From positions 83,443-147,442 of the forward strand of contig NZ_LMPJ01000009.1 of NCBI RefSeq assembly GCF_001424585.1: DNA of 64,000 bases, read 5' to 3'. Shown in pieces: positions 17,999 through 26,506 of the stretch. Both the position numbers and the translations under genes were made by a program. This DNA comes from Chryseobacterium sp. Leaf180 (GTDB taxonomy: Bacteria; Bacteroidota; Bacteroidia; Flavobacteriales; Weeksellaceae). The notes under the pieces were generated by a model that was not told where the DNA came from, searched no databases, and was given only the letters and a program-made list of their open reading frames with translations. The first letter of the stretch is position 1; every line of letters begins with the position of its first letter.

Positions 17999-20635
17999 TT
18001 ATTCAAAGTTTTTCAGCAAGATCCAGCCTGTTTTTACCTGAGGCTGTTTGCTGGCAGGATCTTCAAAAGTCACCTGATACCAATACGATGAAGTCGGCAA
18101 TTTTTTACCCTGGAAATAGCCATCCCAATACGGCGTCAGCTTAGATGCCTCATAGACTTTTTTACCGTAACGGTCTGCAATTGTCGCTTTGAAATCTTTA
18201 TAATTAACGATTCCACGGAAATCGATCATATCATTCACATTGTCGCCGTTTGGCGTGATCACGTTGGTCATGGTGAAGGTAAAATATTCTAAATAACCTA
18301 CACAGCTTGTATTTTTAACACGAACTCTAAGTTTTACAATGATGTTTCTTGCCACATTATTGAAAACGTTTGAGTTCTGCCAAGTTACACCGTTATCTGC
18401 AGAATATTCTAAAACTCCGTTACTCGGGTTATTTACAGAAACAGTTAACGTCCCAAAGCTGTAATCAACCTTATTAATCTGAGGAATTACCGCCAGAGAA
18501 ACTACTGCTGTAAATTCTTTAGTACAAACTCCGTTACTGATCTTCACCGTGTAGGTTCCCGGTGCAGCCACAGAAATCGTTCTGCTTGTAGCGCCAGTAT
18601 TCCAGAGATAAGTATAATTCGGACCTGCGCCAGCATCTAAAGTTAGCTGATCACCGATACAGATAAACCCACCCTGTAATGTCGAAGTTATTGCAGGAAC
18701 AACTGTGATTGCGAGTGCCGCAGGGTTTGAAGCTGCACATCCGTTTAATGTTGTTCCGTTAATCACATACGTTGTACTTGCCGTTGGCGTTACGATCTGT
18801 GTCGGTCCTGTTCCGCTTAAATTATTATTCCAAACGTAACTGTTTGCTCCGGTTGCAGTAAGTGTAATACTTTCTCCCTGGCAGATCGTTGTTTTATTTG
18901 CTGTTAAGGTTAAAACAGGTGGTGTTTTATCTTCCAAAACAATGATTGAAGCCGTTCCTGTACAAGTTGCACCCGGACTCCAGACTTTCGTAATGGTTAA
19001 AGTATAAGTTCCTCCGCTGCTGACAACAGGAGTTAAAGTAGTTCCACCTGATACAATGGTACCACCATTCGTGGCAGTCCATTTGAAGGTAGCGTCTGTC
19101 GGATAGACTGATGATGAACCGTTAAGCGTAGTATTACCTGTCAAACAAGTAATCGGAACCGGTGTAGCAATATTTACTGTGATAGGATCTGCTTTTACCA
19201 ATTGAAGTTCTGCGACTTTTGAACAGAAACCAGTAGCAACATTCACATAAATTGTTTGCGCACCAAGACTTTGAAAGGCAGTCGGAGTAGGAATAAAGTT
19301 TCCGTTTCCTGCTGTAGCATCAGCTGGTAGAAGATAATATTTAAAAGTAGCTCCTGCAGCACTTGTGATAAACGGCTGCGCCTGTGTTAAATTAAAGGTT
19401 GCATTGCCGGTAATATTACAGGCTGTAAGTGTAGCGTTTGTCACTGTAGGACTCGTGCCGCCAACGATTGTTACGCTTGCAGATGCAGGACAGTTATTTC
19501 CCGGTACCGCAATCTGAACAGTATAAACTCCCGGCTGAGTTGCAGTATAGGTAATTCCGGTCGCACCAGGAATAGCCACACCATTTAAATACCACTGGTA
19601 AGTAGAACCAGGAATAGAATTCGCCTGCGCCGTAAGTAAAGTTGGCGTATTATCACAAACATTAATACTTGCCGGAATAGGAACGCCATTAGCATCTACG
19701 ATTTTTATACCAAGATCAAAAGAACCCCCTTCCAGAAATACCGCAGAGTCAAAACCTGTATCTCTGTAATCTGAAAGCACCATTTTAAAATGATACGCCA
19801 CACCCGGTGTAACTGCTCCAATAGCTGTTAAAGGAACTGTTCTACCATCAAAATTTGTTACCGTATTCACAGCAGTATTATATCCGCCAAAATACATTTC
19901 GTTCACTGCTACACATCCACCTGAGCCCGGTGTCGGAATCAAAGGATGTATATTTGTCATGGCAACTGGTCCTGCTCCATTCGGCAATACTGCCAGATTT
20001 ACATATGGCCCGCCAGAAACAGGTCTGATGAGTAAAGCAAATGCATCAGAATATTGACATGGGTAGGTGCCGGAATATTCTTCAGAAGCAAATATGTAAT
20101 TAAATTTAACCTGATTGGAATTTGGTACAAAGTCGAATTCCAAAATAACATTATCATTATATGGATAAACTGGTGGTGTTGGAGGAACAGCGGCAACCAA
20201 ATCAGGATCATTTACAGTAGAGCCTGTTACAATATCACTTACAGATGAAGCACTGTTTCCTGCTTTTCTAGCCATACCAGTCACCAACACAATGCCGTCT
20301 GTAAAAGGAAAATTTGTCGTCCCTTTATGAAAATAACCCCAAAAACGATCCGCATTGGTAGCTGCCTGATTGGTTGTTGGAGAAATCGTAACATTACTTA
20401 CATTTGGTATCGAACAAGTTGATCCTCCATTGATAAGAATATTTTTAACCAGTTGCTCTGGTGTATATGCAGATGGTGGATAGGAAGCAACATTTACGTC
20501 AATAAATGCGCCAGCCTTATTATTAGTACTGTTAACAGCATTCATAGGTTTACCCCGTTGAGCCAGAGAAAAATTGGATAACAATAATAAAACCGCACTC
20601 AGAAAAAAGTAATTTTTTAATCTATATTTAAACAT
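17999..20635 (-). CDS. Choice-of-anchor L domain protein with T9SS type B sorting domain (copy 3)
   Basis: 878-residue paralog of the two downstream genes. Signal peptide (VLLLLSNFSLAQ), choice-of-anchor L domain with WGYFHKGTTNFPFTDGIVL, LEFDFVPNSNQVKFNYIFA and SEEYSGTYPC, an Ig-like middle containing one TTLNGSSSVYPTDATFKW module and one GESITLTATGANSYVW module, and a type B T9SS sorting domain (ITPNGDNVNDMIDF to KTGWILLKNFE). Exported by the Sec system and then T9SS. As the 5'-most copy it may resemble the ancestor, but that needs a tree. It is separately terminated, so the three genes need not be co-expressed. Confidence 0.93.
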   Translation of the reverse strand: MFKYRLKNYFFLSAVLLLLSNFSLAQRGKPMNAVNSTNNKAGAFIDVNVASYPPSAYTPEQLVKNILINGGSTCSIPNVSNVTISPTTNQAATNADRFWGYFHKGTTNFPFTDGIVLVTGMARKAGNSASSVSDIVTGSTVNDPDLVAAVPPTPPVYPYNDNVILEFDFVPNSNQVKFNYIFASEEYSGTYPCQYSDAFALLIRPVSGGPYVNLAVLPNGAGPVAMTNIHPLIPTPGSGGCVAVNEMYFGGYNTAVNTVTNFDGRTVPLTAIGAVTPGVAYHFKMVLSDYRDTGFDSAVFLEGGSFDLGIKIVDANGVPIPASINVCDNTPTLLTAQANSIPGSTYQWYLNGVAIPGATGITYTATQPGVYTVQIAVPGNNCPASASVTIVGGTSPTVTNATLTACNITGNATFNLTQAQPFITSAAGATFKYYLLPADATAGNGNFIPTPTAFQSLGAQTIYVNVATGFCSKVAELQLVKADPITVNIATPVPITCLTGNTTLNGSSSVYPTDATFKWTATNGGTIVSGGTTLTPVVSSGGTYTLTITKVWSPGATCTGTASIIVLEDKTPPVLTLTANKTTICQGESITLTATGANSYVWNNNLSGTGPTQIVTPTASTTYVINGTTLNGCAASNPAALAITVVPAITSTLQGGFICIGDQLTLDAGAGPNYTYLWNTGATSRTISVAAPGTYTVKISNGVCTKEFTAVVSLAVIPQINKVDYSFGTLTVSVNNPSNGVLEYSADNGVTWQNSNVFNNVARNIIVKLRVRVKNTSCVGYLEYFTFTMTNVITPNGDNVNDMIDFRGIVNYKDFKATIADRYGKKVYEASKLTPYWDGYFQGKKLPTSSYWYQVTFEDPASKQPQVKTGWILLKNFE

Positions 20636-20750
20636 TTTTGAATCGTTTGTCCAAAAATAAAAAAAATATTCTGATTGTCACATAATTTTGAGAAAGTAAT
20701 TGTTTATAAATAAATAACTTGCAGAAAAATGAACTGATTTAGCTAAAATA

Positions 20751-21293
20751 TTAGAACTTATTCATTTCATCAATTTTGCTCTGAAGAAGCTTTATTTGAT
20801 CCTTCAATGTTTTTATTTCATTTTTGTTGTTGATCACATTGCTTTTAAGAATCACATTTTTTGCGCGTTCGCTGTGCGCTTCGTCATCTTCATCCTCATT
20901 AATCTCTTCAATATCTTCCTGAATGTCTTCGATATCTTCATTAATCTCTTCAATATCTTCACTGATTTCCTCAATGTCTTCGCTGATTTCTTCAATATCT
21001 TCCTGGATATCTTCGATATCTTCCTGAATATCTTCAATCTTTTCATGACTTTTATTCACCGACATCTGGATAAAAATTGCGAGATAAATTGCTTCCAGAG
21101 AAACCACTGTAGTCAGAATCAGAAGCATTTTATCAAACTCTACAATTCCCAGCGCGGGAAGCAGAAATGAGACGATAAAAAACAGGGAATGTACGATAAG
21201 TGAAGGTATCGAGCCAATCCACCAGGTTATGCCGTCGGCAATTTTCTCGAGAAATTCTAATTTGTCCTTTTGTGTTTCTACATTATTCATCAT
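20751..21293 (-). CDS. DUF1003-like membrane protein with an acidic heptad-repeat coiled coil
   Basis: 180 residues. Residues 20-78 match the DUF1003 pattern: amphipathic WWIGSIPSLIVHSLFFIVSF, then a second membrane segment LLILTTVVSLEAIYLAIFIQ, giving two transmembrane helices. Residues 86-134 are seven uninterrupted heptads of the form I-E-(D/E)-I-(Q/S/N)-E-D, a strongly acidic left-handed coiled coil. A second predicted coil follows (NNKNEIKTLKDQIKLLQSKI). It probably oligomerises in the membrane with a cytoplasmic stalk; function unknown. Its ATG overlaps the stop of the upstream TIGR02757 gene by 4 nt, so it is last in a five-gene operon. Confidence 0.85.
   Translation of the reverse strand: MMNNVETQKDKLEFLEKIADGITWWIGSIPSLIVHSLFFIVSFLLPALGIVEFDKMLLILTTVVSLEAIYLAIFIQMSVNKSHEKIEDIQEDIEDIQEDIEEISEDIEEISEDIEEINEDIEDIQEDIEEINEDEDDEAHSERAKNVILKSNVINNKNEIKTLKDQIKLLQSKIDEMNKF
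20892..21038 (-). repeat. Seven 21-bp coding repeats (heptads)
   Basis: 147 bp encoding seven consecutive heptads: IEDIQED twice, IEEISED twice, IEEINED, IEDIQED, IEEINED. The codons are similar but not identical (cttcaatatcttc-like on the plus strand), so the tract may change length by slippage or recombination in steps of 21 bp. Confidence 0.9.
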
Positions 21294-22066
21294 AAAATAT
21301 CTTTGGTAACGCCGATTCCAAATAAAGCAAAATCATATTTTGCGGGATCTTGCGCATCAAATTTACGAATTGCCAGATCGAGTTCGGCAACACTTTTCCA
21401 GTCATTTTGCGATCGTGTCAGCAAACCGAGTTTTCTGGAAATATTTCCTGTATGTACATCCAGCGGAATCGATAAAAATTTTGCCTCTGTATTTTTCCAA
21501 ATTCCCAGATCTACGCCGCGGTTGTCTTTTCGCACCATCCAACGAAGAAACATCATGATTCTTTTAGACGAAGAATTTTTATAAGGCGAACTTATATGCT
21601 TATGACTTCTGTGTTTCTCCGGCAACAAAAATTGTATTCGGAAACGTTCAATCGCGTGATAAAAATCGGTTTCGTTTTCTTCTGTTTTAAATAACATTTC
21701 CAAGCTCCCGTATTTCTCAAAAACATCACGAAATCTTCTGATAAAGTAAATAAAATCTTCTCCGCTGAAAGTTCGGTGAATGGCTTTATTTTCAATTTGT
21801 GAAAGATCTTTTTCGGTAAAATTCATAACGAAATCAAAAGGAGAATTTCCCATGAAATCAAGCATTTTATCGGCAGATTTTAAGATCGCTTTGCGGTTTC
21901 CCCACGAAATAGTCGCTACCAGAAAACCTGCAATTTCCACGTCTTGCTGAAGCGAAAAACGGTGCGGAATCTGCACCGGATCGTCATTTATAAATTCCGG
22001 ATTGTTGTAAAAATCTGCCTTCTCATTCAGAAAACCGCGCAGCTCTTCAAAACTTAAGCTCATCAT
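21290..22066 (-). CDS. TIGR02757 family protein (DUF2400)
   Basis: 258-residue protein of the TIGR02757 family, widespread in Bacteroidota and of unknown biochemical role; the family is thought to be related to helix-hairpin-helix DNA glycosylases, on weak evidence. Recognisable pieces are DDPVQIPHRF, ATISWGNRKAILKSADK, MFLRWMVRKDNRGVDLGIW and LSIPLDVHTGNISRKLGLL. It overlaps the RNase Z stop by 4 nt (ATGA) upstream and the DUF1003-like start by 4 nt downstream, so it is translationally coupled in the operon. Length and ends look normal. Confidence 0.9.
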   Translation of the reverse strand: MMSLSFEELRGFLNEKADFYNNPEFINDDPVQIPHRFSLQQDVEIAGFLVATISWGNRKAILKSADKMLDFMGNSPFDFVMNFTEKDLSQIENKAIHRTFSGEDFIYFIRRFRDVFEKYGSLEMLFKTEENETDFYHAIERFRIQFLLPEKHRSHKHISSPYKNSSSKRIMMFLRWMVRKDNRGVDLGIWKNTEAKFLSIPLDVHTGNISRKLGLLTRSQNDWKSVAELDLAIRKFDAQDPAKYDFALFGIGVTKDIL

Positions 22067-22980
22067 AAGATTTTTACCACTTCAAGTGCTTTCGGCAAAT
22101 AGGTATTCGGGAAAATCTCACGTGCCTCATCTGTAAAAACCGTCAGATCGTTATACCGGTTCGAAAAATGACCCAAAATAAGTTTTCCAACTTCCGCTTT
22201 TTTAGCAATAATTGCCGCTTCACGCGCGGTGGCGTGACCTGTATAATCTGCCATTTCCTTTAAATCATGCAGAAAAGTGGATTCGTGATACAAAACCGTC
22301 ACATTTTTTATAATAGGAATTACAGATTCCAAATATTTGGTGTCGCTGCAAAACGCATAAGAAACTTGGGGAGCAGGATCGAGCGTGAGTTTTTCATTTT
22401 TCAAAACAAATCCATCACTCAGTACAAAATCTTTTCCGGCTTTAATGTTGTGATAATCGCAGGTTTCAATCTCGCTGTATTTTGCGATTTCAGCCATATT
22501 AAGATGACGGTCTTTTGGTTTTTCTTTAAACAAATATCCGTTACAGTAAATCCTGTGGTTCAGTGGAATCGTGTATACTTCTACTCTACTGTCTTCATAA
22601 ATTTTCTCTGAATTGCTTCCGCTTAATTCATGATAAACCACCTCAAAACCACGGTGTGTTTCGGTAATCGTAAAAATAGTTTCCAGCATTTTTTTAATGC
22701 CTTTCGGACCATACACATGAAGCGGCATTTCGCGTCCCAGAAGTCTGAAAGACGCAATCAAACCTGGCAAACCAAAACAATGGTCGCCATGAAGATGTGA
22801 AATAAAAATATGGTTAATCTTTGAAAATCTCGCTTTTGCCTTGCGCAACTGCACCTGCGTTCCTTCGCCACAATCGATGAGAAAATGACGTTCTTCCATC
22901 TCCAGAAGCTGCGATGTCGGTGATGTATTGACAGTCGGAATAGCCGAGTTGAAACCTAAAATCGTTAAATACGTGCTCAA
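22063..22980 (-). CDS. rnz: Ribonuclease Z
   Basis: 305-residue metallo-beta-lactamase-fold endonuclease that removes the 3' trailer from tRNA precursors. The zinc site HLHGDHCFG (pattern HxHxDH) is near residue 61; other metal ligands appear in FCSDTKY and YHESTFL and in the final LGHFSNRY. The bacterial short form, about 300 residues, is complete. It lies 5 nt after the rdgB stop and its stop overlaps the next ATG. Confidence 0.96.
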   Translation of the reverse strand: MSTYLTILGFNSAIPTVNTSPTSQLLEMEERHFLIDCGEGTQVQLRKAKARFSKINHIFISHLHGDHCFGLPGLIASFRLLGREMPLHVYGPKGIKKMLETIFTITETHRGFEVVYHELSGSNSEKIYEDSRVEVYTIPLNHRIYCNGYLFKEKPKDRHLNMAEIAKYSEIETCDYHNIKAGKDFVLSDGFVLKNEKLTLDPAPQVSYAFCSDTKYLESVIPIIKNVTVLYHESTFLHDLKEMADYTGHATAREAAIIAKKAEVGKLILGHFSNRYNDLTVFTDEAREIFPNTYLPKALEVVKIL

Positions 22981-22985
22981 AATAA

Positions 22986-23573
22986 TTAGTTTTGCTGCGG
23001 CCGTTTTGCCACAATGTCTTTCAGAAAAAGATCGAGCGCCTGTTTGCGGTGGCTGATCTTGTTTTTATCTTCTGGGTTCATCTCCGCAAATGTCTGGCCT
23101 AAACCTTCCGGAACAAAAATCGGATCGTAACCAAAACCTTTAAAACCTTTATTGTCATCCAAAAGATTTCCGTAGACACGACCTTCAAAATACTGTGCTC
23201 CGGTTTCATTATAATAACATAAAACCGTGATAAAATAGGCCTTACGGTTTTCTTCGCCCTGCATTTCTTCCAAAACTTTCGCGATATTTTTTGCAAAATC
23301 ATGATCGCCTGCATATCGGGCAGAAAAAATTCCGGGACGGCCGCCGAGCGCTTCCACTACAAGTCCGCTGTCGTCTCCCAAACTTGGAATTCCGGTTTTT
23401 TCGAAGCAATATTTAGCTTTAATTAATGCATTCGCTCGAAAAGAATCGCCGTCTTCTACAATTTCCTCGTGAAGATCATAATCGGCAAGACTTTTAACGG
23501 CAAAATCTCTGCCTAAAATCTGCTGAATTTCTTCCTTTTTATGTTCGTTATGTGTCGCTACAAGTAATTCCAT
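22986..23573 (-). CDS. rdgB: Non-canonical purine NTP pyrophosphatase (RdgB/HAM1 family)
   Basis: House-cleaning enzyme hydrolysing XTP, ITP and dITP to monophosphates, keeping deaminated purines out of DNA and RNA. 195 residues. N-terminal ATHNEHKKEE carries the conserved (T)xNxxK motif; GDDSGLVVEALGGRPGIFSARYAG is the signature loop (the Asp pair is catalytic); GFGYDPIF and SHRKQAL follow in order. I prefer the start at MELLVATHN (23573) to the ATG two codons earlier. It lies 14 nt after the CPBP gene's stop and 5 nt before the RNase Z start, in the same operon. Confidence 0.96.
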   Translation of the reverse strand: MELLVATHNEHKKEEIQQILGRDFAVKSLADYDLHEEIVEDGDSFRANALIKAKYCFEKTGIPSLGDDSGLVVEALGGRPGIFSARYAGDHDFAKNIAKVLEEMQGEENRKAYFITVLCYYNETGAQYFEGRVYGNLLDDNKGFKGFGYDPIFVPEGLGQTFAEMNPEDKNKISHRKQALDLFLKDIVAKRPQQN

Positions 23574-23587
23574 AATCATTTTAATAA

Positions 23588-24433
23588 TCAGATATTGTGC
23601 TGAATATTTTGAGCATCAGCAGATTTGTAAAATTTTAAAAACAGAAAGAGGAAAATTGCAAAAAGTAAGATTCCAATTGACAAAACGGTATATTCTGAAA
23701 TATCAAATGCGTCGGCAAAGCTTTCTGTCTTCACGAAAAAGATTATTACCGTCGAGCAAAAATTGTTGAAACCATGAAGTAACATTGGCAAAAGAAGCGA
23801 CTGCGTTTTGTGATAAACCAAGCCTAAAACGATTCCCAAAAGTACGGCACCTACGAACTGCCACGGATTTCCGTGCACTAAACCAAAAACGAGCGATGCA
23901 ATAAGAATGGCAACCCAAGGTTTTACACCGTTGTTGATCATTCCCTTCTGAATAATCCCGCGGAAAACAATTTCCTCTAAAATCGGCGCCATAATCACAG
24001 CAGTAATGAACATCGAAAGCGGCTCGTCAACAAGCTGCTCCATCAGCTTTGAAAAAAATTCGTAAAACTCTCCGAAGAACGGTCCGGTTGTCGGGATCTG
24101 AGAGGTGATAAATTCAGCAATGAACATCATCCCAAGCATCATCGGAAAAATTAAAATATAATTTGAAAGTTTGGTTGGCGAAAAATTAAAACTGAGCTTT
24201 CTTTTCGTTGAAGGCCTCACCATAAAAAAATCGTAAAAAGCGATACAGGTGCAGAAAATGATGGCATTTCCAACCATTAAAAAGATCGGCATAAGCGTAA
24301 AATTCAGCTTAAAAAATGTCATTCCCAAAAGCACCAATCCATTAACGGCGATCGATGAAAATATAAACCCAGCGACCATAATCAGCGCGGCAAGCCAATC
24401 GAATTTATAATAAGAAAAACGGTCTTTCTGCAT
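23588..24433 (-). CDS. CPBP family intramembrane glutamic protease
   Basis: About 281-residue polytopic membrane protein with roughly eight hydrophobic segments. The CPBP/ABI signature EEIVFRGIIQ gives the catalytic Glu pair and Arg, followed by LVFGLVHGNP and LLPMLLHGFNN with the conserved His and Asn residues. Family members are Rce1-like proteases (prenyl-protein processing in eukaryotes; roles in bacteria vary). The start is taken at MQKDRFSYYKFDW (24433), because the ORF upstream of it lies in the promoter region shared with prfC. First gene of the operon CPBP-rdgB-rnz-TIGR02757-DUF1003. Confidence 0.92.
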   Translation of the reverse strand: MQKDRFSYYKFDWLAALIMVAGFIFSSIAVNGLVLLGMTFFKLNFTLMPIFLMVGNAIIFCTCIAFYDFFMVRPSTKRKLSFNFSPTKLSNYILIFPMMLGMMFIAEFITSQIPTTGPFFGEFYEFFSKLMEQLVDEPLSMFITAVIMAPILEEIVFRGIIQKGMINNGVKPWVAILIASLVFGLVHGNPWQFVGAVLLGIVLGLVYHKTQSLLLPMLLHGFNNFCSTVIIFFVKTESFADAFDISEYTVLSIGILLFAIFLFLFLKFYKSADAQNIQHNI

Positions 24434-24568
24434 GAATGTGAGATTTTTTTTAGGTGAACAAAGATAATTTAATTTAAGCAAAAACCGGGCGAAGGCGGTA
24501 AATAATGACTTTGAGGCAGGTTGTTTATTCCATATAAAAACACGATTTTTGCAACTTCAAAATACGAT

Positions 24569-26164
24569 ATGTCTGATCTGATCAAAGAAATAGAGAGAAG
24601 AAAAACCTTTGGGATAATCTCTCACCCCGATGCCGGAAAAACCACGCTTACCGAGAAACTCCTTCTTTTCGGTGGGGCAATTCAGGAAGCCGGCGCGGTA
24701 AAATCAAACAAAATAAAGAAAGGCGCAACGTCCGATTTCATGGAAATTGAGCGCCAGAGAGGGATTTCGGTAGCAACATCGGTTCTTGCTTTCGAATATA
24801 AAAATCATAAAATAAACATCCTCGATACGCCCGGTCACAAAGATTTTGCGGAAGATACGTACCGAACTTTAACGGCCGTAGATTCTGTAATCGTGGTGAT
24901 AGACGTGGCAAAAGGAGTCGAAGAACAGACCGAAAAACTCGTGAAAGTCTGCCGCATGCGGAACATTCCGATGTTGGTTTTTATCAACAAACTTGACCGT
25001 GAAGGTAAAGATGCTTTTGATCTTTTGGATGAGGTTGAACAGAAACTCGGTTTAAGGGTTTGTCCGCTTTCTCTGCCGATCGGAATGGGCGCAGATTTTC
25101 AGGGAATTTATAACATCTGGGAAAATAATATTCAGCTGTTTTTAGAGGAAAAGAAGCAGAAAGTTGGTGAAGCGATTAAATTTGATGACATCAGCGACAA
25201 GAATATCGACGAAATTATCGGTGAAAAGGCAGCTGCGAATCTTCGTGAAGAACTGGAATTAATTCAGTCTGTTTATCCGGAATTTAACCGTGAAGATTAT
25301 ATGAATGGCGAACTTCAGCCTGTGTTTTTCGGTTCGGCTTTAAATAATTTTGGAGTTCGCGAACTGCTCGACGCATTTATCGAAATTGCTCCTAAACCTC
25401 AGCCTAAAGAAAGCGACACGCGACTTGTGAAACCTGAAGAAAATAATTTTACAGGATTTGTTTTTAAAATTCATGCGAATATGGATCCGAAACATAGAGA
25501 CCGTTTGGCTTTCGTGAAAATTGTTTCCGGTACATTTAAAAGAAATGAAAATTATCTTTTGGTACGAGAAGGCAAAAAGATGAAATTTTCTTCACCCAAC
25601 GCATTTTTCGCCGACAAAAAAGAAGTGGTGGACGAAAGTTTTCCCGGAGATATTGTCGGGCTGCACGATACGGGAAGTTTCAGAATCGGTGATACGCTGA
25701 CTGGCGGTGAAAAAATCAACTTTAAAGGCATTCCGAGTTTTTCACCAGAGCATTTCAGATATATCAATAATAATGATCCGCTGAAGGCAAAACAACTCGC
25801 GAAAGGTATCGATCAGCTGATGGATGAAGGTGTGGCGCAGCTTTTTACGATGGAAATGAACAACCGGAAAATCATCGGAACTGTCGGTGCGCTGCAGTAT
25901 GAAGTTATACAATACCGTTTGGAACACGAATACGGCGCAAAATGTACCTACGAACCACTTTCTATGCACAAAGCTTGCTGGGTAGAAGCCGACGAAAAGT
26001 CTGAAGAATTTAATGAATTTGCAAGATTAAAACAGCGTTTTCTGGCGCGTGACAAATATAACCAATTGGTTTTTCTTGCAGATTCGTCATTTACGATTCA
26101 TATGACGCAGGAAAAATTCCCGAATGTAAAACTACATTTCATCAGTGAATTTCAGGAAAAATAA
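24569..26164 (+). CDS. prfC: Peptide chain release factor 3
   Basis: GTPase that recycles RF1 and RF2 from the ribosome after termination. 531 residues from MSDLIKEIERRKTFG. GTP-binding motifs: P-loop SHPDAGKTTLTEKLL, switch region RQRGISVATSV, DTPGHKDFAEDTYRTL and NKLDRE. The C-terminal part contains the RF3-specific domain with GALQYEVIQYRLEHEYGA. An upstream in-frame ATG (24521) is rejected because it overlaps the likely promoter (GATTTTTG near 24543). It is divergent from the CPBP operon and ends at a strong hairpin. Confidence 0.97.
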   Translation: MSDLIKEIERRKTFGIISHPDAGKTTLTEKLLLFGGAIQEAGAVKSNKIKKGATSDFMEIERQRGISVATSVLAFEYKNHKINILDTPGHKDFAEDTYRTLTAVDSVIVVIDVAKGVEEQTEKLVKVCRMRNIPMLVFINKLDREGKDAFDLLDEVEQKLGLRVCPLSLPIGMGADFQGIYNIWENNIQLFLEEKKQKVGEAIKFDDISDKNIDEIIGEKAAANLREELELIQSVYPEFNREDYMNGELQPVFFGSALNNFGVRELLDAFIEIAPKPQPKESDTRLVKPEENNFTGFVFKIHANMDPKHRDRLAFVKIVSGTFKRNENYLLVREGKKMKFSSPNAFFADKKEVVDESFPGDIVGLHDTGSFRIGDTLTGGEKINFKGIPSFSPEHFRYINNNDPLKAKQLAKGIDQLMDEGVAQLFTMEMNNRKIIGTVGALQYEVIQYRLEHEYGAKCTYEPLSMHKACWVEADEKSEEFNEFARLKQRFLARDKYNQLVFLADSSFTIHMTQEKFPNVKLHFISEFQEK

Positions 26165-26167
26165 AAC

Positions 26168-26195
26168 AAACCCGGTTTTCGAGCCGGGTTTTTTG
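26168..26195. terminator. Intrinsic terminator after prfC
   Basis: Stem AACCCGG / CCGGGTT with loop TTTTCGAG, then a T6 run on the plus strand. The A-rich left side may also serve the convergent UBP gene. Confidence 0.85.
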
Positions 26196-26232
26196 TTGGT
26201 ATAAATATTCTCGCTTAAATGACTATACCAGA

Positions 26233-26504
26233 TTAACTGTATTCAACAATCATATCATCTACATAACAGTACAGCCATTTTTCGCCGGTTTCTGAAGATA
26301 TTACAACAGGATGAGAGGTTTCTTTGCAGTGATGCGACATATGCTGCATGGGGGAAGAGTCGCAGCACAAAGTAACTCCGCAAGTCTGACATGTACGCAA
26401 ATGCACCCATTCTGTCCCTTCTTTCACACATTTTTCGCACTCGTTATTTCCGCCGTTTTTAATGTTTTTATGCCTGAAATATGATCACAAATTTTATTTT
26501 CCAT
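26233..26504 (-). pseudogene. UBP-type zinc finger protein, frameshifted
   Basis: Small zinc-finger protein of the ubiquitin-binding-type (ZnF_UBP) fold, found in bacteria next to thioredoxin-reductase-like genes. From ATG 26504 the frame begins MENKICDHISGIK and then hits a stop, while the domain body (ECEKCVKEGTEWVHLRTC, LCCDSSPMQH, HHCKETSHPVV) is in a different frame. Adding one base to the T5 run at 26456-26460 (A5 on the coding strand) joins them as LKNGGNNECEKC. It therefore carries a one-base homopolymer deletion. The start lies 2 nt after the stop of the reductase-like gene, so the two are co-transcribed. Confidence 0.8.
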
Positions 26505-26506
26505 AA

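Noticed and set aside
20892..21038. Regular 21-bp repeats as a possible CRISPR array
   Set aside because: The repeats are coding heptads inside a gene, without spacers.
20796..21170. Plus-strand ORF opposite the DUF1003-like gene, rich in FNIF repeats
   Set aside because: It is the antisense reading of the heptad repeats; the real gene is the minus-strand one with membrane segments and an operon context.
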